DNA of 64,000 bases from DATBAX01 sp963762965 (GTDB lineage Bacteria > Acidobacteriota > Terriglobia > Terriglobales > Acidobacteriaceae): contig CAVXME010000001.1 of NCBI GenBank assembly GCA_963762965.1, forward strand, positions 2,914,001 through 2,978,000, in the 5' to 3' direction. The notes beneath the pieces are model-generated. The model was given only the letters and a program-made list of their open reading frames with translations, had not been told where the DNA came from and searched no databases. Position numbers and translations under genes: made by a program. Shown here piece after piece: positions 43,192-52,880 of the stretch (position 1 is the stretch's first letter; each line of letters begins with the position of its first letter).

Positions 43192-43689
43192 CTAGTTCTT
43201 CAGGGTCGGCTTGCCCTTCACTTCCACCACAACTTCCTTGGTCTTCAACAGGTCTTTCAACTCCGCCATAAATTCCTGCACGTCTTTGAAATCCAGATAA
43301 ACGGAAGCGAAACGCACATACGCCACTTTATCGTAGCGACGGAGGCGATTCATGATGAGTTCGCCGACTTCGCTGGTCTTGCGCTCCCGCTCGGCTGAGT
43401 CGATCACGAAACTTTCCGCTTCGTTCACAATTTGTTCCAGCTTGCTGATGGGGACGGGGCGCTTTTCACAGGCCCGAAGCAGGCCATTCAACACTTTCTG
43501 GCGATCGAATTTCTCGCGGCGTCCGTCTTTCTTGACCACCATGTAGGGGATCTCGTCGATGCGCTCATAGGTGGTGAAGCGCTTGCCGCACTTCAGGCAT
43601 TCGCGGCGGCGGCGGATGGAATCGGCTTCTTTACTCTCGCGCGAATCCACCACTTTGTCATTTGCAAAGGCGCAGAAAGGACACTTCAT
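43192..43689 (-). CDS. nrdR: Ribonucleotide reductase repressor NrdR
   Basis: 165 residues from ATG. It opens with the zinc ribbon MKCPFCAFANDKVVDSRE and CLKCGKRFTTYERIDE, followed by the ATP-cone YMVVKKDGRREKFDRQKVLN. It represses the reductase genes in response to dATP/ATP. The open frame extends to 43797 in non-coding sequence. Length equals the family norm. No reductase gene in the window. Confidence 0.96.
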   Translation of the reverse strand: MKCPFCAFANDKVVDSRESKEADSIRRRRECLKCGKRFTTYERIDEIPYMVVKKDGRREKFDRQKVLNGLLRACEKRPVPISKLEQIVNEAESFVIDSAERERKTSEVGELIMNRLRRYDKVAYVRFASVYLDFKDVQEFMAELKDLLKTKEVVVEVKGKPTLKN

Positions 43690-43783
43690 GGTTTGGATTT
43701 GGACTGACAAGATTGTAACAGGCGCCGTCGCGACGCCCGGCCTGCCATGTACCACAGTGACTAAGAGCCGACCGCGATTTTCC

Positions 43784-44833
43784 TCAGGGAAGTTCAACGT
43801 CAGTTTCTGCTTCCTGACTCTCTTGCGAGAGTTCGCGGAGTGAAAGCCGCTGGCGATGGGCCAGAAACAGCCCCACCGGAACGACTGACATGAACGTCAC
43901 TAGCCAAAGCAGGATTCCGCAGCTGGCGGCCAACTCTTGTGGCACGCCAAATATCTTTTGCAGCGTGGATATTGTCGCAAGCTGAGAGCCGCCTCCGACG
44001 CCGGGTAACTGGATAAGAGAGCCAACCATGCTTGTCCCCATCAAGGGGAAAATCTTTGAAAACGTCATAAGTTGGAGGGGAGGGCCGTAGGCGCGGACGA
44101 CCTCGAGATACGAGAGCGCGATACAACTCCACATACCAATGGATACGCCGCAAATCTCGACAAAAGCTCGGGGATCGTGAATCGTATCCAGTCCGCGATG
44201 GAACTCGCGCAGGCGTTGAGCAATGCGGTGCCCTAGGTTTGCGGCGAGGTGTGAAAAACGGCGTTCGACCCAAACTGAAATTGTTTCGCCAAATTTTGCA
44301 GTCAGAATCGCGACGAACGCGGTACCCGTAGCCAACGCAATAAAGAGGCAGCCAAACAGTTCTACTGCGTGATATTTGGGTATGTCATGCAGCGAGGTTC
44401 CGGGCACAAAGATGGCGCAAACCAGGAGGACCGTGAAACCACCAATGTCAAAAATGCGTTCGACGGTCCAAGCGGCCATTTGCGACGAGAAACTGAGACC
44501 CTCATTCCGTGCAATTAAATAGGGACGAATCAATTCTCCAGGCCGGCCCAGCAATGCGAGTCCGGCAAATCCGATGATTGTGGGCGAAACGCTGCGCAGG
44601 ACAGATGCGTCTTTGCGAACCGGACGCAGAAATATTTTCCAGCGCAAGGCACGAAGAAAATAGGTGAAGTAAATCACCCCGATCGCGATGGCGATGTGCA
44701 GAGGATCGAGTTGCTTCGCCTGCGCAAAAAACTTGTCCCAGTCAAAATTCCGCCAGGTGCGGAATTGCAGATAGACGAGAAATGCAAGGACAGCGAAGAT
44801 CAGCGTATAGATGATGATGCGTTTCTTATTCAT
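43784..44833 (-). CDS. UPF0104/LPG-synthase-TM-like membrane protein
   Basis: 349 residues with about eight membrane helices. ALRWKIFLRPVR, LALLGRPGELIRPYLIA and AAWTVERIFDIGGF are the core phrases of the flippase-like LPG_synthase_TM family, and LIQLPGVGGGSQLATI the later one. Members move or modify lipid-linked compounds; none can be assigned here. Stands upstream of nrdR leftward. Confidence 0.82.
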   Translation of the reverse strand: MNKKRIIIYTLIFAVLAFLVYLQFRTWRNFDWDKFFAQAKQLDPLHIAIAIGVIYFTYFLRALRWKIFLRPVRKDASVLRSVSPTIIGFAGLALLGRPGELIRPYLIARNEGLSFSSQMAAWTVERIFDIGGFTVLLVCAIFVPGTSLHDIPKYHAVELFGCLFIALATGTAFVAILTAKFGETISVWVERRFSHLAANLGHRIAQRLREFHRGLDTIHDPRAFVEICGVSIGMWSCIALSYLEVVRAYGPPLQLMTFSKIFPLMGTSMVGSLIQLPGVGGGSQLATISTLQKIFGVPQELAASCGILLWLVTFMSVVPVGLFLAHRQRLSLRELSQESQEAETDVELP

Positions 44834-44922
44834 TTACAGTAAGCATCCCGAGCCCCGCCGTTGCGCTGTCCAGAGTGAATTCTCAAAGTATATGCCACGG
44901 GTCGAGGGGTCAACGAACGGAC

Positions 44923-45780
44923 CTAGTGGGCAGCGTTCTGTGCGACCTTCACTCCCGGTTCGCGCTTTGGAGTTTGAGCAGTAATGTTTGCTGCATTCCT
45001 TGGACTGGTTTTTGCCGCGGCCGCCGCGGCCTTGCGTTCAGCCAGTTTCTTGCGGTTGAAGTCTTTGATAATTCGCGCGATGTACGCCTGCGTCTCATAA
45101 TACGGGGGGACACCGTGATATTGCTGCACGCGCTCCGGACCCGCGTTGTAGGCCGCCAGCGCCTTGACCAGATCAAAGTTGTAGCGTTCCAGGAGCTCCC
45201 GAAGATAGCGCGTGCCGCCCTCGACATTCGCTTGTGGGTCGTACGCATTCGCCACTCCCAGCTTTGAGGCCGTACCGGGCATGAGCTGCATCAAGCCCTG
45301 AGCGCCTTTCGGCGAACGCGCGTGTTGATTGAAATCACTCTCGGCGTGAATCACGCTGTTTACCAGGTCGGGATCGAGATGATAGCGATCACTGCTGTCG
45401 CTGATCACGCCACTCAGCGCCTGCTGACTCAGCGGTTGTGCGGGAACCCGCGCCTTCGGGGAAACATGCGACGGAACTGGGGGATTCGATGGCGCTGAAA
45501 CCGGGGATCGCAAATTTGCGGATACCGCAGCGGGGGAGGATGCGGCTGGTGAAGGTGCTGGGCTCATGTCTTTTTCGAAGTGGTCGATATCCTTCGTGGG
45601 AACATCGACGAAACTCTCATCATCGTTACCGAGAAAAAGACGGGTGACAGGTCCCATAACCCGCCGGTGTTCATGGCGGATTGAGTTGCCGTTGGACAAG
45701 ATGGCAAGATCCGCGGCCACTGCGACACAGGAGGTCCCAGCGATTGCGAAAAGCAAAACGAACTTGAGCCACGATTTCAT
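44923..45780 (-). CDS. Secreted lytic transglycosylase (SLT domain)
   Basis: 285 residues. A signal peptide (KFVLLFAIAGTSCVAVAA) leads to a linker rich in Ser, Pro and Ala, then the SLT domain at about residues 125-240: NSVIHAESDFNQHARSPKGA carries the catalytic Glu, GLMQLMPGTASKLGV and ALAAYNAGPERVQQY are the signature. The tail is Ala/Lys-rich. It cleaves peptidoglycan glycan chains. A TTG at 45786 could start six bases earlier. Confidence 0.93.
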   Translation of the reverse strand: MKSWLKFVLLFAIAGTSCVAVAADLAILSNGNSIRHEHRRVMGPVTRLFLGNDDESFVDVPTKDIDHFEKDMSPAPSPAASSPAAVSANLRSPVSAPSNPPVPSHVSPKARVPAQPLSQQALSGVISDSSDRYHLDPDLVNSVIHAESDFNQHARSPKGAQGLMQLMPGTASKLGVANAYDPQANVEGGTRYLRELLERYNFDLVKALAAYNAGPERVQQYHGVPPYYETQAYIARIIKDFNRKKLAERKAAAAAAKTSPRNAANITAQTPKREPGVKVAQNAAH

Positions 45781-45815
45781 GTCCAACGAAGCGCGAACAT
45801 TACAGAGAAGATCAT

Positions 45816-46706
45816 CTAAACGCCAACCGGGGAACCACCCAGAACCTGTTCAATCGCGGCCGCGACCCCGTTCTGGTCGTTGGCCAAAGTGACCGTCCAG
45901 CCCCGGCTACGCAGCTCCGCCGGCGCATTCCCCATGATAAATGGCCGGCCGGCGAAGGCAAGCATTTCCACATCATTATAGTTGTCACCGATGGCCATGA
46001 CCTGTTCCCGGGGGATGCCGCGATGGTTGGCCCAGCGCTCGAGCGCGTGTCCCTTGGAGCATTCGGTGTTGAGCACGTCCACCATGCACAGGTCACGTGC
46101 CGGATATTCGGTGCGCAAGGTTGTGATCTCCTTTTCCAGGCCACTGGTAGCCAGTCCAGCCAGCACTTGCTGCATACGTGCCATGGAACCGCAGAACATG
46201 GCTTGCACCGGGTCCTTGGTCAACGACTGTTCGATCGGGATTACAAAATCAATGTACTGAAGGTTCTTTTCCAGCCAGCGCTGAATGACGCTGGTCAGTT
46301 CCCCCATGTGTTCGAGCACGATGGCGCCTTTGCTTTCAGTGTCGAACGTGAGCACCGTGTTCCCGCGAAATTCTTTCATGGCAGTGCACAGCTTGCGGCA
46401 GGTTTCGGCAGGGAGGAGATCGCGATGGAAAGTTTCCCCGGCGAGCGACCGCGTGACCGCTCCGTTGGAGCTGATGAGCCAAACATCGAAACCAAATTGT
46501 TGAGCGATGGGTAAAGCGAACGTATGCCGCCGCCCGGTGACCAGAACGACTTCGATCTCTTCGTCGTGGGCACGACGGATAGCGGCCATGTCGGCATGGG
46601 ATATGGCAAATTCAGGGTTGAGGATGGTGCCGTCGATATCGATGGCTAACAGCCGGATGGAAGGGGTCTGCACAGAAGATTTTAACACCTGAGCTAGGGC
46701 TTCCAT
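45816..46706 (-). CDS. Cof-type HAD phosphatase
   Basis: 296 residues. Motif I DIDGTILN with two Asp, motif II VLVTGRR, motif III K in TECSKGHALERW, motif IV GDNYNDVEML. The large C2B cap between is typical of Cof-type sugar-phosphate and flavin-precursor phosphatases. Substrate unknown. Divergent from a TPR gene across a 102-base gap. Confidence 0.9.
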   Translation of the reverse strand: MEALAQVLKSSVQTPSIRLLAIDIDGTILNPEFAISHADMAAIRRAHDEEIEVVLVTGRRHTFALPIAQQFGFDVWLISSNGAVTRSLAGETFHRDLLPAETCRKLCTAMKEFRGNTVLTFDTESKGAIVLEHMGELTSVIQRWLEKNLQYIDFVIPIEQSLTKDPVQAMFCGSMARMQQVLAGLATSGLEKEITTLRTEYPARDLCMVDVLNTECSKGHALERWANHRGIPREQVMAIGDNYNDVEMLAFAGRPFIMGNAPAELRSRGWTVTLANDQNGVAAAIEQVLGGSPVGV

Positions 46707-46808
46707 GGCCGGAGATGGCCGAATCGAAGGCGATGATTAGGGACTTGATGCACTCTATTCGCCATGGCACTATGACGCACGCCTGCATGGTATAGTGCGC
46801 AACAACGC

Positions 46809-47552
46809 ATGGGATCACTGACATTTCTGTTTTATCCATGGGGAATCATTTTGCAGGCGGTGGCGATTGTCCACTTCATCCGCCGCCGCCCTGATTTCTT
46901 TTGGCTTTGGGTCATCCTCATTGGTGGGGGGCTGGGGGCGCTGGTCTACATAGCAGTCGAGGTGATCCCCGACGCCGGACTGCTGCGGCAGTCGTTCAAG
47001 GTTTTTCCGCGCCGCCGCCGCATTCGAGATTTGGAAGCGATCATCCTCGACAATCCCTCCGCCGGCAACTACGAAGAGCTGGCTGATCTGTATCTGGAAG
47101 AAGGCAAGTTCCCCCGCGCCCGCCAATGCTACGACAAGGCGATTTCCTCGCGGACAGATTTGCTGGACCCGTTTTACCGGCGCGCGATTGCTGAAGTCGA
47201 AATGGACGATTTTGCAACGGCCGTCCCAGACCTGGAGAGGGTGGTTTCGGAAGATCGCGCTTATGATTTTCATCAGGCCATGGGGCTGCTGGCGCATGCC
47301 TATGCCAACACTGGCCACCCCGACAAAGCGGACCTATTATTCAAAGAAGCCACCAAGATCTCAACCTCTTCGCAAACTTATTACAACTACGCCTGCTTCC
47401 TGGCTTCGCAGCGGCGCAATTCTGAAGCCCGGCAGTGGGCCCAACAGATACTGGAGAAGAAACGGAACATGCCGGGATATTTGAAGCGCCGGGAACGGCC
47501 GTGGTTTCGAAAGGCGAATGCATTGCTGAGAAGTTTGCCGGCAGATAAGTAA
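46809..47552 (+). CDS. Membrane-anchored TPR protein
   Basis: 247 residues. Two N-terminal helices (FLFYPWGIILQAVAIVHFI and WLWVILIGGGLGALVYIAV) in the style of PLDc_N, then a basic linker FPRRRRIRD, then TPR repeats from about residue 80 (NYEELADLYLEEGKFPRARQ, FYRRAIAEVEMDDFATAV, GLLAHAYANTGHPDKADLLF, YYNYACFLASQRRNSEARQW). A docking scaffold at the membrane, partner unknown. Confidence 0.85.
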   Translation: MGSLTFLFYPWGIILQAVAIVHFIRRRPDFFWLWVILIGGGLGALVYIAVEVIPDAGLLRQSFKVFPRRRRIRDLEAIILDNPSAGNYEELADLYLEEGKFPRARQCYDKAISSRTDLLDPFYRRAIAEVEMDDFATAVPDLERVVSEDRAYDFHQAMGLLAHAYANTGHPDKADLLFKEATKISTSSQTYYNYACFLASQRRNSEARQWAQQILEKKRNMPGYLKRRERPWFRKANALLRSLPADK

Positions 47553-47599
47553 GCACCTTAGCGTAGTCGATGGTTTTTCTTTTCGTCCTTAGCGCATCC

Positions 47600-47670
47600 T
47601 TGGCGCTCTTTGCGGTTAAGAGCTTTTGACCGCAAAGGTCGCAACGAAAGGCTGAAAGGCCGCAAAGCAA
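47600..47670. repeat. Dispersed intergenic repeat GCGGTTAA...GCAAAG, copy 2
   Basis: Second copy of the element at 23250-23340, here between the TPR gene and threonine synthase. Confidence 0.7.
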
Positions 47671-47712
47671 GGCGCAGTCGACATCCAGCCGAACACGACG
47701 ACCGCAGAGTCA

Positions 47713-48933
47713 ATGCTAGACTTTTCCGTGGCCCAAATCTCCTATCTCGAATGCACTAAATGCGGCGGGCGTTTTGATGCCAAAGTTCCTCAAACCATCT
47801 GCACCAAAGATGGCGGCGTTCTCTATGCTCGCTATGATCTCGACAAACTAAGGAAGACATTCCATAAGGAATCATTAGCTGGACGCACGTCCACCATGTG
47901 GCGATACGCCGAAGTCTTGCCTGGATCGGACCCCGTGTCGTTGGGAGAAGGCTTCACACCCATGCTGCCCAGCCGTGTATTTCCCAACGTCTATATCAAA
48001 GACGAAGGACTGAATCCCACGGCGTCTTTCAAAGCTCGCGGCATGTCGGCAGCCGTGACCATGGCGAAGGCCTACGAGCTCAAGAAACTCGCAGCGCCCT
48101 CCGCTGGAAATGCGGCGAGCGCGCTGGCGGCATATGCCGCTGCCGCGGGTATCGAGGCGCACATCTTCATGCCCCAGGATGTGCCGCTGGCCAACCGTGT
48201 CGAGTGCCAAAGCTTCGGCGCACACGTGACCCTGGTGAATGGGTTGATCAGCGATTGCGCGCGAATGGTTGGGGAGCGTAAAGAAAAAGAAGGCTGGTTC
48301 GATGTCTCGACCCTGAAAGAACCGTTTCGCGTGGAAGGCAAGAAGACCATGGGCTATGAAGTGGCCGAACAATTGGGATGGAAACTGCCCCAGGGAATCA
48401 TTTATCCCACCGGCGGCGGCGTTGGTTTGCTGGGGATGTGGAAGGCCTTTGACGAGATGGAAAAACTGGGCTGGATCGGCTCCGAGCGTCCCAAGATGGT
48501 TTGTGTACAATCAGTAGGTTGCGCTCCCATCGTTAAAGCATGGGATGAAGGTAGATCGGTCTCGGAAATGTGGCCCAATGCGATGACTTCTGCCGCAGGA
48601 TTGAGAGTCCCAAAAGCTTACGGTGATTACCTCATCCTCGACATTTTGAAGAAAAGCGGCGGCACCGCAGTAGCGGCGACCGACGAAGAAATCATGAACG
48701 CGGTCGGCGAGGGGGCGCGAACGGAGGGAATCTTCGCGGCTCCCGAGGGAGCCGCGGCGCTGGTGGCTTATCAGAAACTTCTAGCCAGCCGGTTCTTTTC
48801 GCCGGAGGATCAAGTCGTTTTATTCAATACCGGCTCCGGCCTAAAGTACCTGGAAGTGATCGATGCATACAATCAGCGTGGGACGAAGAAGCCGGCATCC
48901 AGACAGATCGGCGGCATCATCGGCCCGTATTAA
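47713..48933 (+). CDS. thrC: Threonine synthase
   Basis: 406 residues. It turns O-phosphohomoserine into threonine with PLP. An N-terminal zinc-ribbon-like ECTKCGGRFDAKVPQTICTK precedes the catalytic fold: LNPTASFKARGM holds the PLP lysine, APSAGNAASALAAYAAAAG the phosphate-binding pocket, and YPTGGGVGLLGMWKA the PLP phosphate loop. Its last 17 bases overlap the end of the opposing monooxygenase gene. Confidence 0.93.
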   Translation: MLDFSVAQISYLECTKCGGRFDAKVPQTICTKDGGVLYARYDLDKLRKTFHKESLAGRTSTMWRYAEVLPGSDPVSLGEGFTPMLPSRVFPNVYIKDEGLNPTASFKARGMSAAVTMAKAYELKKLAAPSAGNAASALAAYAAAAGIEAHIFMPQDVPLANRVECQSFGAHVTLVNGLISDCARMVGERKEKEGWFDVSTLKEPFRVEGKKTMGYEVAEQLGWKLPQGIIYPTGGGVGLLGMWKAFDEMEKLGWIGSERPKMVCVQSVGCAPIVKAWDEGRSVSEMWPNAMTSAAGLRVPKAYGDYLILDILKKSGGTAVAATDEEIMNAVGEGARTEGIFAAPEGAAALVAYQKLLASRFFSPEDQVVLFNTGSGLKYLEVIDAYNQRGTKKPASRQIGGIIGPY

Positions 48934-50170
48934 GTGGCCTGCGCACATCAGGCGTATGCACATGCTCGGGTCGAAATCCCACGCCAATCAGGCGTGCAGG
49001 AATCCGGCGCAACACTGGGAATTGCTGTAAGAGTCTTAAGGGAAGGGGGAGCCTAGTAACTGTAGCTGTGCTTCCCAGGGACGGGCGGATGAATCGCTTG
49101 TGCGCGAAAACCTGTAGGCGCTGAACCACGCGCGTGGGCAACTCGCGACGCTGTTGCACCTTCGTTAACACGTCCTCCGTGACCGAACCAAGCAGTAATG
49201 GCTCTGCGAGAATGTTTGCAGCGGCCACTGCATCCTGAATAGCAAGATTAATACCTACGCCGCCAACCGGAGACATGGCATGCGCCGCGTCCCCGATGCA
49301 CAATAACCCGGCGCGCGACCATTGGTGCAAGTGATCGACCGCAACCGACAGAAGCTTGATATCGTTCCAGCTTGCCAACTCGTCCAGTCGATCGCGCAGA
49401 AAAGGCACTACGCTGGCCAGGTTCTCGCGAAATGCCGGTAAACCCAGTTGCTGGATCTTTTCGAATGCACCTTTCGGAATGACACAAGCACATTGCCAGT
49501 AGTCGCCGCGGTTCAGGGTGACCAGAATTCTTCCCGCCCGGAACCGGCCAAGAGTTTGATCAGGATCGCTTGTCTTCCGCGAGATTCGCATCCACAGCAC
49601 ATCGATAGGAGCACCGCGATCGATCACTTTAAGGCCAGCCTTTTCCCGAACAATGGAGCGCCGGCCATCGGCTCCGACTGTCAGGTCGGCGCGGACCGCC
49701 AACGTACCTTGCGGAGTCTTCGCGAGTACGCCCACGATGCGATCGTTCTCTTCGACCAAATCTGTGAATTCAGACACCATTTGCAAGTGAAATGTTGGAT
49801 AAAGCTTGCCTTGTTCAGCAATGAAATTCAGGAAGTCCCATTGCGGCATCAGCGCCACGAATTTGCAGCGCGTCGGAAGATGAGAGAAATCGGCAACGGT
49901 TGCGAAGAAGCCATCAATTTGCGCGCCAATTTGGCGTAGTTCCTGATGCGGACTCTGGAGGAACTCGTCAAGCAGTCCCAGTTCATACATCAGTTCGAGG
50001 GTGGACGGATGAATGGTGTCCCCGCGAAAATCTCGCAAGAAATCTGCGTGTTTTTCCAGGACAACTATTTCGACTCCTGCCCGGGCGAGGAGAAAGCCAA
50101 GCACCATCCCCGCAGGTCCCCCGCCTACAATGCAGCAACCGGTATGGATGCTTTGGGAAGTCCTGTCCAC
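48917..50170 (-). CDS. FAD-dependent monooxygenase (PHBH/UbiH-like)
   Basis: 417 residues. FAD motifs are GGGPAGMVLGFLLARAG at the start, VGADGRRSIVREKAG in the middle and GDAAHAMSPVGGVGINLAIQ near residue 300. This set defines the FAD_binding_3 hydroxylases acting on aromatic or isoprenoid substrates. The C-terminal part is rich in basic residues. The substrate is open. Convergent with threonine synthase, with a short overlap of the coding ends. Confidence 0.88.
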   Translation of the reverse strand: MDRTSQSIHTGCCIVGGGPAGMVLGFLLARAGVEIVVLEKHADFLRDFRGDTIHPSTLELMYELGLLDEFLQSPHQELRQIGAQIDGFFATVADFSHLPTRCKFVALMPQWDFLNFIAEQGKLYPTFHLQMVSEFTDLVEENDRIVGVLAKTPQGTLAVRADLTVGADGRRSIVREKAGLKVIDRGAPIDVLWMRISRKTSDPDQTLGRFRAGRILVTLNRGDYWQCACVIPKGAFEKIQQLGLPAFRENLASVVPFLRDRLDELASWNDIKLLSVAVDHLHQWSRAGLLCIGDAAHAMSPVGGVGINLAIQDAVAAANILAEPLLLGSVTEDVLTKVQQRRELPTRVVQRLQVFAHKRFIRPSLGSTATVTRLPLPLRLLQQFPVLRRIPARLIGVGFRPEHVHTPDVRRPLNTGR

Positions 50171-50251
50171 GATTTACAGTTTAATCGAACGAAATCCGGA
50201 GAGGCACATGTCTCCTTATTTCCCCGGAGGTCGGCGGGCTTCACACAGCCG

Positions 50252-50270
50252 GACAGCCGAGGCGGCAGTC
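50252..50270. repeat. Dispersed hairpin repeat, GACAGCCGA family
   Basis: GACAGCCGAGGCGGCAGTC, same family as 13158-13181, in the gap before the LytS-like gene. Confidence 0.5.
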
Positions 50271-50310
50271 ACGACGCAAGCCGAACCGTGCTACATTTTG
50301 CTACAGGCTT

Positions 50311-51663
50311 ATGGATCAGAGTCTTATCCTCGTCAACTTACTGGTCAAGCTGGGCGTGGCCGCCGCCGTGTCCAGCGCGCTGGTTCGTTCGGTCGAGTTC
50401 AAGTCGCTATTGTTCCGGGAAAAGCGGCCCTTAAAGCAGCGAATCTACCTGATTTTGTGGATCAGTGTTCCCATGGCGTTGGGTGTGTGGATTCGCTTTA
50501 CCGCCAAGAGTTTTGCCGCCGGCGATTTGTCCTTCGAGACTACGATCCTTCTGGGTGTGGTCGCGGGCCGTTTTTCCGGCATGGTCGGCGGATCATTGAT
50601 CGCTCTTCCGGCGGTGCTGCACGGGCAATGGGCGACGCTCCCGTTTAACCTTTTGTGTGGCTTCATCGCCGGACAACTTCGTAACCTGGCGCCCGACCGG
50701 GAAGACATCTGGTCGTTCTCTCCGTTTATTGATCTGAGCGTTTATCGCATGATCCGCCGCAACTTGCCGACGCCCCGCCTTTTCGACTGGCAAGTGATGT
50801 TCTTCGTCTCCATTGTGACGTTGCGCTTTATGCAAACCGAGATTGCGCGTTACATGCCGCGTTCGATTTTTAGCCTGGAGAGTCCCAACTGGTGGGTGGA
50901 AAGCGCGATTTATGCAACTTCGATCATGGTCATCGGCACCGAGCTAAAAATCTGGAACAGCGTGCGCATCCAGATCAAGCTTGAAGAACAGCAACGTCTA
51001 TTGCTACAGGCCCGCATGGAAGCGCTGCAAAACCAGATCAATCCGCATTTCCTGTTCAATACCCTGAACTCGGTTTCTTCGCTGGTCCGCTTTGATCCCG
51101 ATACTGCGCGCGAATTGATTATCAAACTGGCGAACATCCTGCGACGTCTGTTGCACAGCAGTGACGCCTTCGTTCCACTCCAGGAAGAAGTGGAATTCAT
51201 CGACAATTATCTGGACATTGAAGTGGTCCGCTTCGGCCGCGACAAACTGCGGGTGGTGAAGGAACTGGACCCTCCGTCTCTCGATGTCATGGTACCCAGC
51301 ATGTTGCTGCAACCGCTGGTGGAGAACTCCATCAAGCACGGGCTTGCATCGAAAATTGAAGGCGGCAGCATTTACCTGCGCAGCCGGCTGACCGATTCCC
51401 ATCTAACCATTGAAGTCGAGGATGACGGCGTGGGCATGGCCTCGGCACAGTTGCTGGAAAGGCCAACCGGATTTGGCGGAAGCGGGATCGGCATGGCGAA
51501 TGTGGCCGAGCGCCTGAAAGTTTTGTACGGCGACACCGCCCGCATGACCATCGACAGCCACGACGGGAAGGGAACTTTGGTCCGTTTACGGCTGCCGGTT
51601 TTGCCCACGGAAGGCGCGATTCCCGCCGCTCTCTACGAAGAACGCTCCAGCACGCGCCGGTAG
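50311..51663 (+). CDS. LytS-family sensor histidine kinase
   Basis: 450 residues. About six membrane helices form the N-terminal half (5TM-5TMR_LYT-like). The histidine box reads ALQNQINPHFLFNTLNSVSS, followed by the ATPase motifs LVENSIKHGLASKIEGG (N box), VEDDGVGMASAQ and FGGSGIGMANVAERL. This is the His_kinase/HATPase pair used with LytTR regulators. No LytTR gene is nearby in the window. Its end overlaps bshA by 31 bases on the opposite strand. Confidence 0.9.
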   Translation: MDQSLILVNLLVKLGVAAAVSSALVRSVEFKSLLFREKRPLKQRIYLILWISVPMALGVWIRFTAKSFAAGDLSFETTILLGVVAGRFSGMVGGSLIALPAVLHGQWATLPFNLLCGFIAGQLRNLAPDREDIWSFSPFIDLSVYRMIRRNLPTPRLFDWQVMFFVSIVTLRFMQTEIARYMPRSIFSLESPNWWVESAIYATSIMVIGTELKIWNSVRIQIKLEEQQRLLLQARMEALQNQINPHFLFNTLNSVSSLVRFDPDTARELIIKLANILRRLLHSSDAFVPLQEEVEFIDNYLDIEVVRFGRDKLRVVKELDPPSLDVMVPSMLLQPLVENSIKHGLASKIEGGSIYLRSRLTDSHLTIEVEDDGVGMASAQLLERPTGFGGSGIGMANVAERLKVLYGDTARMTIDSHDGKGTLVRLRLPVLPTEGAIPAALYEERSSTRR

Positions 51664-52775
51664 AATTCCTCATATTGCGGAATGATCTTGGTGGTGCAGA
51701 AACGCGCTTGCGCCACTCCTCTGCACGCTTGCCCCATTTTGGCCAGCGCACTTTCGTCGCTGAGCAAATCAATTGCGTAGCGGGCCATGGTATCGACATC
51801 ACCCACATCTGCCAGGTATCCACTTTTTCCGTGCTCGATCACTTCTGGAATTCCGCCCACATTGGTTGCGATAGGGACGACCTTGCAGGCCATTCCTTCG
51901 AGCGCTGCCAGCCCGAAAGACTCCAGCTGGCTGGGCAGCAGCATCACGTCGGCCAGCGCGAGCTTGGTATGCACATTGTCCTGTTTGCCCAGAAAGATCA
52001 CATCGCGCTGGATGCCTTTCTTGTTCGCCAGCCATTCCGCCGTGGAGCGATCGGGGCCATCCCCAATCAGCATCAGCTTGGAGGGTATTTTCTTGTGGAC
52101 GCGGTCAAAGATTTCGATCACATCAGTCAACCGTTTGACCGGACGAAAATTTGATAGATGTACCAGGATGCGCTCACCCTTGGGCGCGTATTCGAGTTTC
52201 CGTTGAGCGGCGTCGGCATCGCGTACATACAAATCGCAATTCACAAAGTTATAGATCACCTGAATGTTGTTCTTGATCTCGAACTCACGCAAGGTGCGCT
52301 CCCGCAAGTATTCCGAAATTGCGGTGACGCCGTCGCTTTGCTCGATGGAAAAGCGAGTGATTGGCAGATACGATCGGTCCTGGCCCACCAGCGTGATGTC
52401 GGTCCCATGCAGCGTGGTGACAAAGGGAAGCTTGCGCGGCTTGGCCGCGGCGGCGAGCATCTGTTTTGCCAGCATCGCACTCACAGAGTGTGGAATGGCA
52501 TAGTGCACATGCAGCAGATCGAGTCCCTGAAATTCCGCAACTTCCGCCATGCGCGTGGCCAAAGCCAGATCATAAGGAGGATAGTCGAACAGCGGATAAC
52601 TGGAAACTTCCACTTCATGATAGTGAATGTTCGGATGGGTCCCGGTGAGGCGGATGGGCTGGGCGTAAGAGATGAAATGAATTTCGTGCCCACGCTGGGC
52701 CAGCTCCAGGCCGAGCTCGGTGGCAACCACTCCGCTTCCGCCATAGGTCGGATAACACGTGATGCCGATCTTCAT
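51633..52775 (-). CDS. bshA: N-acetyl-alpha-D-glucosaminyl L-malate synthase
   Basis: 380 residues from the ATG MKIGITCYPTYGGSG. First step of bacillithiol synthesis: transfer of GlcNAc from UDP-GlcNAc to malate. The GT-B pattern with HVHYAIPHSVSA, TLHGTDITLVGQD, SIEQSDGVTAISEYL, and the late LLPSQLESFGLAALEGMAC fits BshA closely. The longer frame to 52814 is unsupported. Other bacillithiol genes (bshB, bshC) are not in the window, but the reductase-like flavoprotein is at 32.3 kb. Confidence 0.92.
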   Translation of the reverse strand: MKIGITCYPTYGGSGVVATELGLELAQRGHEIHFISYAQPIRLTGTHPNIHYHEVEVSSYPLFDYPPYDLALATRMAEVAEFQGLDLLHVHYAIPHSVSAMLAKQMLAAAAKPRKLPFVTTLHGTDITLVGQDRSYLPITRFSIEQSDGVTAISEYLRERTLREFEIKNNIQVIYNFVNCDLYVRDADAAQRKLEYAPKGERILVHLSNFRPVKRLTDVIEIFDRVHKKIPSKLMLIGDGPDRSTAEWLANKKGIQRDVIFLGKQDNVHTKLALADVMLLPSQLESFGLAALEGMACKVVPIATNVGGIPEVIEHGKSGYLADVGDVDTMARYAIDLLSDESALAKMGQACRGVAQARFCTTKIIPQYEEFYRRVLERSS

Positions 52776-52880
52776 GCCCAATCCTCTCCGCGCACGAACG
52801 TACAACCCTTCCATTCGATGGTTTGAAGGATACTAGGATTCAGATTCTGCTGGTGGGGATGGCAAGGCGAAAGAGAGAGG

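Noticed and set aside
42017..43195. 392-codon frame opposite the isocitrate dehydrogenase-family gene
   Set aside because: Antisense shadow; the minus strand carries a complete enzyme with all motifs.
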